Assembly: GCA_964580995.1 (NCBI GenBank)
Contig: CAZOMV010000063.1
Span: 1-33,641, forward strand
DNA: 33,641 nucleotides
Direction of reading: 5' to 3'
Source: JAKJEP01 sp964580995
GTDB taxonomy: Bacteria; Planctomycetota; Phycisphaerae; Sedimentisphaerales; SM23-30
The translations under genes and the position numbers were made by a program. This document shows, piece after piece, positions 8,501 through 16,398 of this stretch. Under the pieces are notes generated by a model. That model saw nothing but the letters and a program-made list of their open reading frames with translations, was not told the DNA's origin and searched no databases. Within the stretch, counting starts at the first letter, position 1. The number at the start of each line of letters is the position of its first letter.

Positions 8501-9178
8501 TACTGGTACGACTATTTCGAGAAGCCGGCGGCGGAAGGGATCCCTGTGCTGGAGGATCAGCGGGCGCGGTACCGGGAGTGGTTTGCGGAGTTTGAACCGA
8601 GCGGTTACACCTTTGCCATGCCGCCGGTCTATCCGTGGTCGCCGATCTACACCTGGTATGATTATGAAAACGGAGACTACCGCTGGTTTTATAATATGCT
8701 GCTGGTGGCGAGCAACGCGGGGGAGCATACGCCGGGGCAGATCCCGCTGATTCCGTTTGTGCACGGGACGGTCATCGAGATTCGCGAAAAGGCGGAGCCG
8801 CCGGTGGCGCCGTTCAGTACGGAGAAATATCAGGAGCTTTTGTGGCATATGCTGCTGCGGGGGCATGATACGTTTTTTCTGTGGTGCACGAATCCGGAGT
8901 TCGGGCAGGAATTGAAGCCTTTGCATGAGGTGTTCGCGGCGGCGTTGGAATACAAGGATTTTCTGGACTATGGTGAGCCGATTTCCTTTGCGGTGCCCCG
9001 GACGATGGGGCCGGTGGTTTCGGGGTTGAAGCTGGGCAATAAGGTTCTGGTGCGGCGGACGGATTTTGGGGATGGGAGCGAGACGGTGACCATCACTGTG
9101 GGTGAGGTATCACTGGAAATACCCCGGAGGGACGGAAAATGTCAGATAGTACCTATTTCGTATCCAACCAGAGAATGA
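5570..9178 (+). CDS. secreted two-barrel glycoside-hydrolase-like protein (GH42/beta-galactosidase-like)
   Basis: This 1202-residue exported protein probably acts on a polysaccharide in the periplasm or outside the cell. A signal peptide with hydrophobic core WVWVGFIAFLAA spans about 1-30. Residues about 40-400 look like a GH42-type barrel, with TYQDEP (E180) as a candidate catalytic position. Residues about 412-510 (AKACMLFPRTNYI ... GYQVLVLFDV ... FVEKGGVVIADC) resemble the trimerisation/GATase-like domain that follows the barrel in beta-galactosidases. From about 760 to 1130 a second barrel-like region has GIAMCVNWDYG and ADWEIDG (D901, E903). I chose the ATG at 5570, not the in-frame GTG at 5537, because it directly precedes the signal peptide and has AGGAAAGG upstream. 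The gene is extremely G-rich on the coding strand. Its stop lies inside the end of the convergent next gene. The substrate is unknown. Confidence 0.65.
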   Translation: MKERGKRVGGWVWVGFIAFLAAGRSWGEGAGEELVIKPLAGEVGFFPAVVQFSPLPAGPGWQGEKEPVSKEVWRQTVDNLLGHGFMGIESVRGDLPKAENGDPEVYPDNPAGYVEDYARSRGMVITHHTGGLEGFGREAPPAPSVYSPEYGKAVKERVAAALGPLKDIQRLYNVFTYQDEPFHWGPKSFGYSEEDKAEFQKRYGYELPADLESVRGEPKKWLEVINFRSDNFPDGWRQVYKAIKEGNPNFLVTMTHDSHNTFGAGYSSHAEIAIDDVYHWGGDFADMFVFDIYPYMMFDFRFGQCSQLPQPRISQTHYSFAQMRNLTQAYDKKLGFWVGTYNPAWFQFYLGPELAGLYWSEREMSATAVAAGADYLLTGYNIPVDARHWESFGEGLRLIQKAGGRLLRAPKVKAKACMLFPRTNYIQMQEEYFNVGLSFELFLRAFGELDILHEEQVVDERLEGYQVLVLFDVKVLPAKVAERIAAFVEKGGVVIADCVPQMNEYKEPMATMTELFGVREAETGRIVRSGHWVPYKNTHAAMWANRPANPPDETVYKTDRLAGEVLGQSLEVELVSPRGCTAAGGEVLAKTEAGQPGVVRRKVGGGQAFLLGFCLQDTYFKTWQDQNASAREQLRGLLRAMTAAAGVQSHVYSSNADIEASLRANEREGFLFVINHEAAADATTIRVADLPFEVGQIVDLGTGQPVSVRTIDGYAELEVVAGTGETRLFHVQAKEKPLANLPENLRLTLENTRRLRFPLGDRLGLYLWPIMGTLGGLNDADAEEALRQLDSRGIAMCVNWDYGAKEGTLAEGLRIGALQKKLGLRVNVNANACLYSFFNGDEKTFHMDPDGQPFYDDSFGGQKMGCPFALDFRYPAMKEQVEYFLREYKAKGIGVDFIFADWEIDGPIEWNDAWANSKKCRRCREHIANLEDFREFQKQLRTIRSHMQKVVFADPVKSYFPAALVGNYAVYPHNGYRYWYDYFEKPAAEGIPVLEDQRARYREWFAEFEPSGYTFAMPPVYPWSPIYTWYDYENGDYRWFYNMLLVASNAGEHTPGQIPLIPFVHGTVIEIREKAEPPVAPFSTEKYQELLWHMLLRGHDTFFLWCTNPEFGQELKPLHEVFAAALEYKDFLDYGEPISFAVPRTMGPVVSGLKLGNKVLVRRTDFGDGSETVTITVGEVSLEIPRRDGKCQIVPISYPTRE

Positions 9179-12092
9179 TTTTACCTTGTTCTCCCTGGAG
9201 ATGATGAATCCAGACCCATTGGCTGTCGCCCGATTGCATTTTTTCCCAATCAACGGCCAGATCGTTACAAGTAGCGCCGGTAATGGTTTGGTTTTCCAGG
9301 ATCGGTCCCAGCCGGACGCTCAGATGATCAACCGGTTGTTTAAAGGCAAAGGAGAAAATTTGCTGATGGGGCCGGCGTTCATAGACATAGGAACAGGTTT
9401 GCCGCTGGGAACCGGTTAAAACGGGATATTCCTCGATAGCCATCGAGGTCCAGTCCGCCGGATAGCGCGGCACGAGTCGCAGATGATCGGGGTCATTGTC
9501 GTCGATTCCCAGCATCAGGCGTATTGCCTTCGTGCTGTCGGCGAGATGCGAATCCTGGCCCATATAACCATTGACCGGGAGGTAATATTTGCCGCTGCGA
9601 TGGAGAATAATACCTTCCGGGCTGGCCCAGCGGCCGAACTGCGGCAGATAACAGTGACGCAGCAGCATATCGATAAAAGCGGAGGCATCGGCCATCTGAT
9701 CCAGCAGTAAGGCGGCCTGGGTCATCATACCCTGGCCGTAGCCGTACATGCGGAGGCAGTTGTAGTTCTTTTCTTTCATCAGGAATCGGTACGAATTTAA
9801 ATCGATCTGAAGATACTCAGCCTCTTTGCCGGTCTGGTAATCCTGCAGCGGGGTATAGGTATCGCCTTCGGTCGCCAGATGGATATGGGCCAGCTTATGG
9901 GCGTGGTCCTGCCAGTCGCAATGGGGGTAGGTGTGCCAGATGGGGCCGAACTCCGTCTGATCCACCAGATGATCCAGGATTCCCTGCTGGAGCCGGGCAT
10001 AGAGGCGGGTCCACTGTTCGACTTTGTCGGTTTTGCCCAATTGTTCTGCCATGCGGATGGAAAGTTTGAGTCCGTGCAGGCAATTAAAGGAGGAATAAAA
10101 GTCGTAGGATTCATGGGCGCATTCGCTCTCCGTAAAAAGCACATCTTTTCGCTCGCCGGGCCGCAGGGTATCGGTATCCAATTGCCATTGAATCCATTCG
10201 GCGGCGGCTTCGGTGGCCGGCCAATGTTTTTCATTCCATTCTTGCGAGCGGCCCAGCCAATGGTACATCATATAGCGTCCCCACATACAGATGCCGTGGC
10301 CGTCATTCTCACGGCTGCCGCGTTCTTCGACGTCTCCCACCATCACCTTATAGGTGCAAAAATCAGGCAGGCCGGCCTGCCGGTTCCAGTGCGGGGGATT
10401 CGCCTCGGTCAGGAGAGCCTGGTCCAGCCAGTCCACATAGGTATTTATGAATTTGTCATATCCGAAGGCCATGCATTCCCGCAGGTTTTCGCCAATACCC
10501 CGGCTCCAGGCCTGCCCCATTCCGGGGAAATTGCCGGGGCGGCTGCGGTCATATAACACAAACCAGTTGGCCATGCTTTTAAAATAGGGAGGCGCCAAAA
10601 ACCACACGCCCATACCCTGCTGGTACGGGCAGATAAATCCCGGGGAGACCGGCGCAGCGCAGCCCATGCCGGAATCGGCGATAAAAGCGGCGTTCCCCGG
10701 TCCATTGTAATATAAATAGGTAGCCGCATAAATTGCATTCTGATGGCCGCGAAAATCATATCGAGGGCCGATATATCCTTCGGGGATTTCCGGCTGGGCA
10801 AGTTGAGGGATTTCATCGACAAAAGTGTAAAGAAGGTGCATTAACTCCCGCAAGGCCGGCTGAAAGGTTTGGCCTGCTATCGCATCCAGAGTGACCGGTT
10901 TCATTTGCGGGGCATCGGAGCCAGGGGCAGGCAAAGGCGTCAATGACGGGGATGAATCCTCCGTCTCCATTGTTACGCCGCTGATTAACGGATAATCATG
11001 CATTTCGGGCAATCCGCGCAATTCAATCGATTGAACGGCCCTGCCGCCCAAATCCACCGAAAAGATAAAACGGGTGTTACAAGCTGCCGCTCCCATAAGC
11101 CGTACCCCATCCACCAGCGACAAGGCATTGCGAACCACATCCCGATACGCGGTGATCCCGCCGAAAAGGATATTGTCATTATTCTGGCCGGAATGGCGTT
11201 CCCACCACCAGTTCGAGCACCAGATTAAATCCCAGGGCCGGCTGAACCAGAGATTATACCCATAAATCAGCGGAATAGCCGTCGGTTCGCCGTCCGTCCA
11301 ATGGACGACAATCTCACCAGCCTGGTCGCCGGCAAAATGCGAATAGCCGTGATCGCCTTTGGGGGTGTACCAGGAACCGTTGCCGATGTCGATATTGTGA
11401 ATCATGCCCAGAAAATGGGCGGTCTTGATTTTGACCCCGCCGCAATCGAGCGACAATCCGTCCTGCCAGGGCCGGATGATACCGTGATCCAGTCCCCTTC
11501 TGCTGTTGCAGTTGTAGAAGGCCATAAACCGGACCAGGAAAGGAACGCCGTGGGCCATGAGGAACTCACCGCCGTCCGCCGGCGTAATGGCCTGATACCG
11601 CCGGCTGGGGGGCAATGGCTGGGGGCTGATGAGCCAGGTCCGCATCATGCGGGTATTGGCCCATTGGAATTGCAGATGAACGGTCTCCTGACCGGCGGGA
11701 ACGTCAAAGGTGCATGGGGCTGAAAACGGTTCCGTTTGGCCGGGTTGCGGCGAAAAAGTAAGTTTGTACGGCTGACTGTTGATTAGCAGGCCGTCGAAAT
11801 CCGTAAATTTTTTCCCCAGGGCGTAACCATCTTCCCGGTCCCAGAATGGTTCATATTGAAATTCCAGAGAATACTGCCCAGCCGGAAGGGTAAGGGATTG
11901 CTGAAACTGTTTCAGCTCCCCTTCCGCCAGGACCGGCTCGCGTGTCTTAACGGTCGGATCGAATGCCGGGGTATCCCGCCAATTACCAGTAATATCGATT
12001 CGGATACCCTCCGAAGATGCATTATCACTCAATACCAATACACTAAGAGCGGTGGTTATAAAACTGATTAGCAAAATGAACCGACCAGGCAT
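9153..12092 (-). CDS. secreted six-hairpin glycosidase-like protein
   Basis: This is a 979-residue exported protein with a signal peptide at about 1-28 (hydrophobic core ILLISFITTALSVLVL). The N-terminal 340 residues are rich in beta-sandwich-like segments. From about 420 to 880 the protein has the repeated aromatic helices typical of (alpha/alpha)6 glycosidases. Candidate acidic motifs are ENDGHG (595-600) and ESECAHES (655-662). The C-terminal 80 residues again look beta-rich, as in GH78/GH95-like enzymes. I cannot name the GH family. The start has AAAGGA about 9 bases upstream. The gene converges on the two-barrel protein and the two overlap by 26 bases at their 3' ends with no room for a terminator. 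The pairing suggests the two act on related carbohydrate, but that is inference. Confidence 0.6.
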   Translation of the reverse strand: MPGRFILLISFITTALSVLVLSDNASSEGIRIDITGNWRDTPAFDPTVKTREPVLAEGELKQFQQSLTLPAGQYSLEFQYEPFWDREDGYALGKKFTDFDGLLINSQPYKLTFSPQPGQTEPFSAPCTFDVPAGQETVHLQFQWANTRMMRTWLISPQPLPPSRRYQAITPADGGEFLMAHGVPFLVRFMAFYNCNSRRGLDHGIIRPWQDGLSLDCGGVKIKTAHFLGMIHNIDIGNGSWYTPKGDHGYSHFAGDQAGEIVVHWTDGEPTAIPLIYGYNLWFSRPWDLIWCSNWWWERHSGQNNDNILFGGITAYRDVVRNALSLVDGVRLMGAAACNTRFIFSVDLGGRAVQSIELRGLPEMHDYPLISGVTMETEDSSPSLTPLPAPGSDAPQMKPVTLDAIAGQTFQPALRELMHLLYTFVDEIPQLAQPEIPEGYIGPRYDFRGHQNAIYAATYLYYNGPGNAAFIADSGMGCAAPVSPGFICPYQQGMGVWFLAPPYFKSMANWFVLYDRSRPGNFPGMGQAWSRGIGENLRECMAFGYDKFINTYVDWLDQALLTEANPPHWNRQAGLPDFCTYKVMVGDVEERGSRENDGHGICMWGRYMMYHWLGRSQEWNEKHWPATEAAAEWIQWQLDTDTLRPGERKDVLFTESECAHESYDFYSSFNCLHGLKLSIRMAEQLGKTDKVEQWTRLYARLQQGILDHLVDQTEFGPIWHTYPHCDWQDHAHKLAHIHLATEGDTYTPLQDYQTGKEAEYLQIDLNSYRFLMKEKNYNCLRMYGYGQGMMTQAALLLDQMADASAFIDMLLRHCYLPQFGRWASPEGIILHRSGKYYLPVNGYMGQDSHLADSTKAIRLMLGIDDNDPDHLRLVPRYPADWTSMAIEEYPVLTGSQRQTCSYVYERRPHQQIFSFAFKQPVDHLSVRLGPILENQTITGATCNDLAVDWEKMQSGDSQWVWIHHLQGEQGKIILWLDTK

Positions 12093-12439
12093 GATTTAAA
12101 TCCTTTCTGCGATAGTATTAGAAGTAATACAGAAATTGTAACCAACAAAGGCTTAGTTTACATGCTATCCGGATGGTATGGCAAGAAAGATTGGTTACTA
12201 TTTTATCCAAGCTGAACGATGCGGAAAAGGGGCTGCGGCAACTGGATATGCGTAGGATTGCGATGTGTGTGAACTGGGACTACGGGGGAAAACTCATTAA
12301 ACGGTTCTTGCGGGGGGGTAAGCCCGATAACTATTTAATTTTTATGTTGGTAGTGAAGTATGGCCGATGAATAGGGTGGAAGCTGGCGGTTCGACCGGAA
12401 CAGCAGAGTCAGCGTGTTACACCTGAGGAAGGAGTAAAT
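12093..12439. other. divergent intergenic region
   Basis: This gap separates the minus-strand glycosidase from the plus-strand glycosyltransferase operon, so it must hold promoters for both. Apart from the gene relic at 12212-12289 and a GAGGAAGGAG ribosome binding site at 12425-12434, I see no hairpin, repeat or recognisable promoter. Confidence 0.5.
12212..12289 (+). pseudogene. fragment of the second barrel of the two-barrel glycosidase gene
   Basis: Translation gives LNDAEKGLRQLD-x3-IAMCVNWDYGG. This matches residues near 775-800 of the 5570-9178 product (LNDADAEEALRQLD-x3-IAMCVNWDYGA) with a two-codon deletion and a few substitutions. Nucleotide identity to 7895-7980 is also obvious. 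Homology stops on both sides. The surrounding 66-codon open frame is therefore not a gene but a short relic of a duplication or of a former second copy. Confidence 0.75.
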
Positions 12440-13438
12440 GTGGACCGAAAATCGGTACTGATTATAAAGCATGGATTTTCAGAGACTTGCGATCATTCTG
12501 TTTCGCCGGTAGTGAGTTACGGCGATGTGTTCCGCTGTACCTGTCTGCTGGAGGATTTTAAGGGGTGGGAGGTGACCTGGATTACGGCGGCGGCGGCCAG
12601 GGATCTTTTGGATCAAAATCATCTGATTGACCATTTGCTATTGGCGGACGAGCCTGGGCAGTTAGAGCCGGGGCAGATCAAGAGCCATTACGATATGCTC
12701 ATCAATCTGGAAAAGCAGAAAGACTGGTGTGAATTTGCCGCAAGTTTAGCTGCTGACAAGTGTTATGGATTTAAGAGTTGGGCGGGTAGCGGTTGTGAAG
12801 CCTATTATCCCGAATCGGCGGCAGCTTTGTCGGAAGGCCTGAGCCGGGACCATTATAAACCCATCCAGGAAACCCTCTTCCAAACCATCGGTCGGCATTG
12901 GACGGGGCAGCATTATGTGCTGGGCTATCAGCCCAGAGTTTTCCAGATTTATGACGTGGGCCTGAACAATACTATCGGACCCAAGTGGCCGACGAAATCC
13001 TGGCCGATGCAAAAATGGCAGGATCTTTATAAGCGATTAAGCCCGTATTATTCGGTATCGTGGCAACAATCTTTGAACAGTATCCGGCACTATGCCGATT
13101 GGCTGGCGTCGTGCCGGCTGATTGTGACGTGCGACTCGCTGGGTCTGCATTTGTCGCTGGGCTTGAAGAATACCAAGCTGGTGGCCCTGTTCGGTCCGAC
13201 GGCTCCGGAACAGATTTATCTGTATGGCCGGGGGATCAAGCTGACACCGGCCTGCCACCGGGATTGTGTCCCCTGCTATCAAAGCCAGTGTTCTTTTGAG
13301 GATCCGTGCATGAACCATTTGACGGTCGAGATGGTCGTGGATGCCGTGGAAATGCTGATCGGGGCCGGCCAGCGCAAAAAAATCGTATCTTCCCCAGAGC
13401 ACCGTCATCAGGAAGAACTGGTTTCCGTGGGAGGTTAA
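12440..13438 (+). CDS. glycosyltransferase family 9 protein
   Basis: This 332-residue protein is of the heptosyltransferase-like GT9 family, which transfers sugars from nucleotide donors onto lipopolysaccharide-type or other surface acceptors. The clearest evidence is the C-terminal nucleotide-sugar site: LIVTCDSLGLHLSLGLKN followed by VALFGPTAPEQIYLYG, which corresponds to the family's P-D-(S/T)-G-x-x-H-x-x-x-A-L-G ... FGPT. A cysteine-rich segment follows (CHRDCVPCYQSQCSFEDPC), a feature of many GT9 proteins. A GTG start at 12440 has a strong GAGGAAGGAG ribosome binding site. An ATG two bases upstream is in another frame. The radical SAM gene starts 14 bases after the stop, so the genes are co-transcribed. 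Confidence 0.85.
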   Translation: MDRKSVLIIKHGFSETCDHSVSPVVSYGDVFRCTCLLEDFKGWEVTWITAAAARDLLDQNHLIDHLLLADEPGQLEPGQIKSHYDMLINLEKQKDWCEFAASLAADKCYGFKSWAGSGCEAYYPESAAALSEGLSRDHYKPIQETLFQTIGRHWTGQHYVLGYQPRVFQIYDVGLNNTIGPKWPTKSWPMQKWQDLYKRLSPYYSVSWQQSLNSIRHYADWLASCRLIVTCDSLGLHLSLGLKNTKLVALFGPTAPEQIYLYGRGIKLTPACHRDCVPCYQSQCSFEDPCMNHLTVEMVVDAVEMLIGAGQRKKIVSSPEHRHQEELVSVGG

Positions 13439-13452
13439 TCATCCAAGGGAAA

Positions 13453-14397
13453 ATGCAGATACCCCAAAACCCTATTTCGCTGCCGGAGGTTGCCCTCCGT
13501 GATGCGTGCAATTATATCGCGGTGTTTCTGACGATGGCCTGTCCGTACCGGTGCGGCTATTGTATCAACGAATATGAGTCGCCGCGTAAGAAAGAGAAAA
13601 TCATGCCCGGGTCGGACTGGGTGCGGGGACTGGGCCGGCTGACGAATCTGGAGCGGGAGGAGGGGGCGGTGGCGGTGACGCTGCAGGGGGGGGAACCGAG
13701 CGTGCATCCGGACTTTTATGAGATTATCAACGGTCTGCCGGAGCGGATTCCCATCGACCTGCTCACGAACCTGAGTTTCGATGTGGAGCGGTTTATCGCG
13801 CGGGTGGATCCCGCCCGTTTAAAGCGGCCGGCGCCGTATGCCTCGATCCGGGTGAGTTATCACCCCGGCCAGGTTGCCTTTGAGGAATTACTTACCAAAA
13901 CGCACCGGATGATGGAGGCGGGTTTTTCGATTGGAATCTATGGCGTGCTGCACCCGGATCAGGAAGAGCATATTCTGGAGATGCAGCAGCGGGCGATTGA
14001 GGAGGGAGTCGATTTCCGCACGAAAGAATTTCTCGGTTTCGCCGGGGACCGGTTGTACGGCCAGTACCGGTATGAGGAGGCCTGCACCCTGCGCCATACC
14101 CGTGAAGTGGCCTGCCGCACGAGCGAACTTTTGATCGGCGCCAACGGAAATGTCTATCGCTGCCATCACGATCTCTATGAGCAGGGAGAACCGATCGGGT
14201 TTATTCTCGACCCGGAGTTCGAAATGATGAAAGAGCCGCTGCCCTGCCAATGGTACGGCCATTGCAATCCCTGCGATGTCAAAGTGAAAACCAACCGGCT
14301 GCAGCAATTCGGTTATACCGCGGTGGAGATTCAATTCCCCGCCCCCGCCGTGCCCCGGCGGAAATCGCGGCGTGCCATTGCGGCTTCCACCAGCTAA
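13453..14397 (+). CDS. radical SAM protein with C-terminal SPASM-like cysteine cluster
   Basis: This 314-residue protein carries the radical SAM motif CPYRCGYC (C30, C34, C37), which ligates the SAM-cleaving [4Fe-4S] cluster. LQGGEPSVHP, the usual GGEP strand, follows. The C-terminus has further cysteines at 221, 237, 265, 271 and 274 in a GNVYRCHH ... CQWYGHCNPCD arrangement. This is like SPASM/twitch domains that bind an auxiliary cluster and handle peptide or sugar substrates. I placed the start at the ATG at 13453, which has AAGGGA just upstream. The in-frame ATG at 13306 would lie deep inside the GT9 gene. It sits between two glycosyltransferase genes, so a sugar or a glycosylated protein is a reasonable substrate guess. 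The reaction is unknown. Confidence 0.85.
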   Translation: MQIPQNPISLPEVALRDACNYIAVFLTMACPYRCGYCINEYESPRKKEKIMPGSDWVRGLGRLTNLEREEGAVAVTLQGGEPSVHPDFYEIINGLPERIPIDLLTNLSFDVERFIARVDPARLKRPAPYASIRVSYHPGQVAFEELLTKTHRMMEAGFSIGIYGVLHPDQEEHILEMQQRAIEEGVDFRTKEFLGFAGDRLYGQYRYEEACTLRHTREVACRTSELLIGANGNVYRCHHDLYEQGEPIGFILDPEFEMMKEPLPCQWYGHCNPCDVKVKTNRLQQFGYTAVEIQFPAPAVPRRKSRRAIAASTS

Positions 14398-14436
14398 GCC
14401 CTTTTTGCCCACCCGCCCTTACGGAGTTTTCGGTTC

Positions 14437-16398
14437 ATGGATGACCAGAGATCCTCGAAAAAAATCTTTTTTCGGCAGCCCGGCGACTGGCCCGGCGAGA
14501 CGCTGCTGGCGGCGAATGTGCAGGCACTGCGCGACTGGGATCCGGACCTGGCGGACCGGATTGCGGCGGCGGCAGTTCCGGAGACGGTGGAGCGGGTACT
14601 GGCGCGGGACGGGCACCCGAGTTTTCGTTTTTTGCAGGGCGACGGCCGGCGGCTTTGGCTGGGGCATACATCCGTCCCTAGTATAGCCGCCCGTGCCAAT
14701 TTGGCGCGGCTGACCCTGGACGGCAGCCTACTGGTGATGAACGGGATCGGCTCCGGCCTGGATGCCCGGCTGATTCTGGAAGTTCTCGGTCCGCATCAGG
14801 CGTTGTTGATTTTGGAATCGAATCCTCTGTTTCTGAATCTGGCTTTTCAATTGCATGATTACACGGAAGCGCTGCGGATCGGGAGGCTGGTGCTTCTGGC
14901 CGGTCCCGATCCGGAGGTTTTGATCCGGGATTTTTACCGGCGGCATCCCGGCTACAATCTGATCAGCCGGACCATTGCCTGGCCCTGGCTGAGCGAGCAG
15001 CAGAATCGGGCCTTCGCCCAGCAGGTCACCGTGGCGGTCGATGCCTGTACGAAGGAAATCATGGGGGCGATCCAGTCGCTGCGGGAACAAATACAGCAAA
15101 GAGATTCGCAAACCTCGCTGGAACAGGTTGTGGGGCCGATGTCGTTATCGCGGCCGCACGAGCTGCGGGTGGCGAACTGTACCAATTCCTGTTCGGGGGC
15201 GGAATACTACACCAGCCGGGACCTGCTGGCTGGCTTTGGGCAGGCGGGGGCCGCCACCGACTGGATGGTGTTTGACCGTCCCGATAAGGCCTCGCAGCAG
15301 GCCCAGCTTCGGCGGCTGCTGGATTTTCAGCCGCATTTGATTCTGCTGGTGGATCTGCTGCGCGGGGATCTGCCGTACCTTCCCGGCTCGGCCCTCTGTG
15401 CCACGATTCTGCGGAATCCGCCGGCCTCGCTGCTGGCGAAAGAACATAACCCAGCGGGCCGCATGGGGCGGCACGATTTTATTTTCGCTTCGCAGCAGGA
15501 ACAAATCCGAAAACTGCAGGAGGCGGGGGTGGCACGGGAACGGGTGGAGTACCTGCCGCCGGCGGCGGACGTGAGGCTTTTCCATCCGGCCGAATCGGAT
15601 GAGCCGGCAGGGAATGAGTATGCCTGCGAGGCGGCGCTGGTGAGCGGCCGGGCCAGCAGTGATCCGCTGCGTTATCAAATTACCTTATCGTCACATCAGC
15701 AGCTTTGGCAGGCTATTCTGGATCAGATCCGCAGCGACCCGGCCGGGTACCACTGGGACCAGGCGCCGAAGATATTGCGAAAGGCACAGCAATGCGGTGT
15801 GAAAATTACGGAGGAGGATATCCACGCTACTTTTGTGGAAATCATTCAGAAACACCTGGGCGAGACTGTTATGCGGGACGCATATTGCCTGGCCCTGGAC
15901 CGGGAGGGCGTCGATCTGAAAATCTGGGAACCGTGCCCGCCCTATAAAATACCGAGCGGGGGCGTGCCGGATTCGTGGGCGCAATCGCCGGTGGTGCATC
16001 GGGTGGCGGGTACGATTCAAAACGGGCCGGACATGAACCGGCTTTACCATGGGGCTAAAATCCATCTTTCTATCAACAGTATTGGGTATCCTGACAGCCA
16101 TCTTTGGAATGGTCTGGCGGCGGGGGCTTTTTTCCTGGTTAAAAATCATCCCCGGATTCGCGACGAAGACCGCATCGGGCAATTTTTTGATTTGGAAAAA
16201 GAGCTGGTTACTTTTGAAAGCCCCCAGGATCTGATTCGCAAGGTCCGTTATTTTTTGAGCCACGAACCGCAGCGGGAAAGAATTGCCCGTGCTGCGCGGG
16301 AAAAAGTATGTGCCCTGCACAGTACCGAAAAACGTGCCCGCCAAATCCTGCACGCCATCACGTCCAATATAAAGGTATCATGCCGCCAATATGGTTAA
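14437..16398 (+). CDS. fused Maf-N-like / CgeB-like glycosyltransferase
   Basis: This 653-residue protein seems to join two parts. Residues about 20-175 resemble the N-terminal domain of Maf-type flagellin glycosylation proteins: NVQALRDWDPDLADRI, then a Rossmann-like VMNGIGSGLDARLILE and LLILESNPLFLNLAF. Residues about 235-640 resemble the CgeB/YkvP group-1 glycosyltransferases: HDFIFASQQEQIRKL, YLPPAADVRLFHP, then MNRLYHGAKIHLSIN, HLWNGLAAGAFFLVKNHP and a C-terminal helical segment. The true Maf catalytic domain (GxGPSL) is absent, so CgeB would be the catalytic part. It lies 39 bases after the radical SAM gene and overlaps the pseudouridine synthase gene by 8 bases. Acceptors of such proteins can be surface proteins or glycans. 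The Maf-N call is tentative; the CgeB-like call is firmer. Confidence 0.7.
   Translation: MDDQRSSKKIFFRQPGDWPGETLLAANVQALRDWDPDLADRIAAAAVPETVERVLARDGHPSFRFLQGDGRRLWLGHTSVPSIAARANLARLTLDGSLLVMNGIGSGLDARLILEVLGPHQALLILESNPLFLNLAFQLHDYTEALRIGRLVLLAGPDPEVLIRDFYRRHPGYNLISRTIAWPWLSEQQNRAFAQQVTVAVDACTKEIMGAIQSLREQIQQRDSQTSLEQVVGPMSLSRPHELRVANCTNSCSGAEYYTSRDLLAGFGQAGAATDWMVFDRPDKASQQAQLRRLLDFQPHLILLVDLLRGDLPYLPGSALCATILRNPPASLLAKEHNPAGRMGRHDFIFASQQEQIRKLQEAGVARERVEYLPPAADVRLFHPAESDEPAGNEYACEAALVSGRASSDPLRYQITLSSHQQLWQAILDQIRSDPAGYHWDQAPKILRKAQQCGVKITEEDIHATFVEIIQKHLGETVMRDAYCLALDREGVDLKIWEPCPPYKIPSGGVPDSWAQSPVVHRVAGTIQNGPDMNRLYHGAKIHLSINSIGYPDSHLWNGLAAGAFFLVKNHPRIRDEDRIGQFFDLEKELVTFESPQDLIRKVRYFLSHEPQRERIARAAREKVCALHSTEKRARQILHAITSNIKVSCRQYG

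Noticed and set aside
5435..8926. Minus-strand open frame of 1163 codons
   Set aside because: It is the shadow of the G-rich glycosidase gene. Its translation is an Arg/Pro/His/Leu-rich string with no domain, signal peptide or ribosome binding site.
12173..12370. 65-codon plus-strand frame treated as a small gene
   Set aside because: Only its middle matches anything, namely an internal part of the two-barrel glycosidase. There is no ribosome binding site, and the ends are unrelated, so it is a relic.
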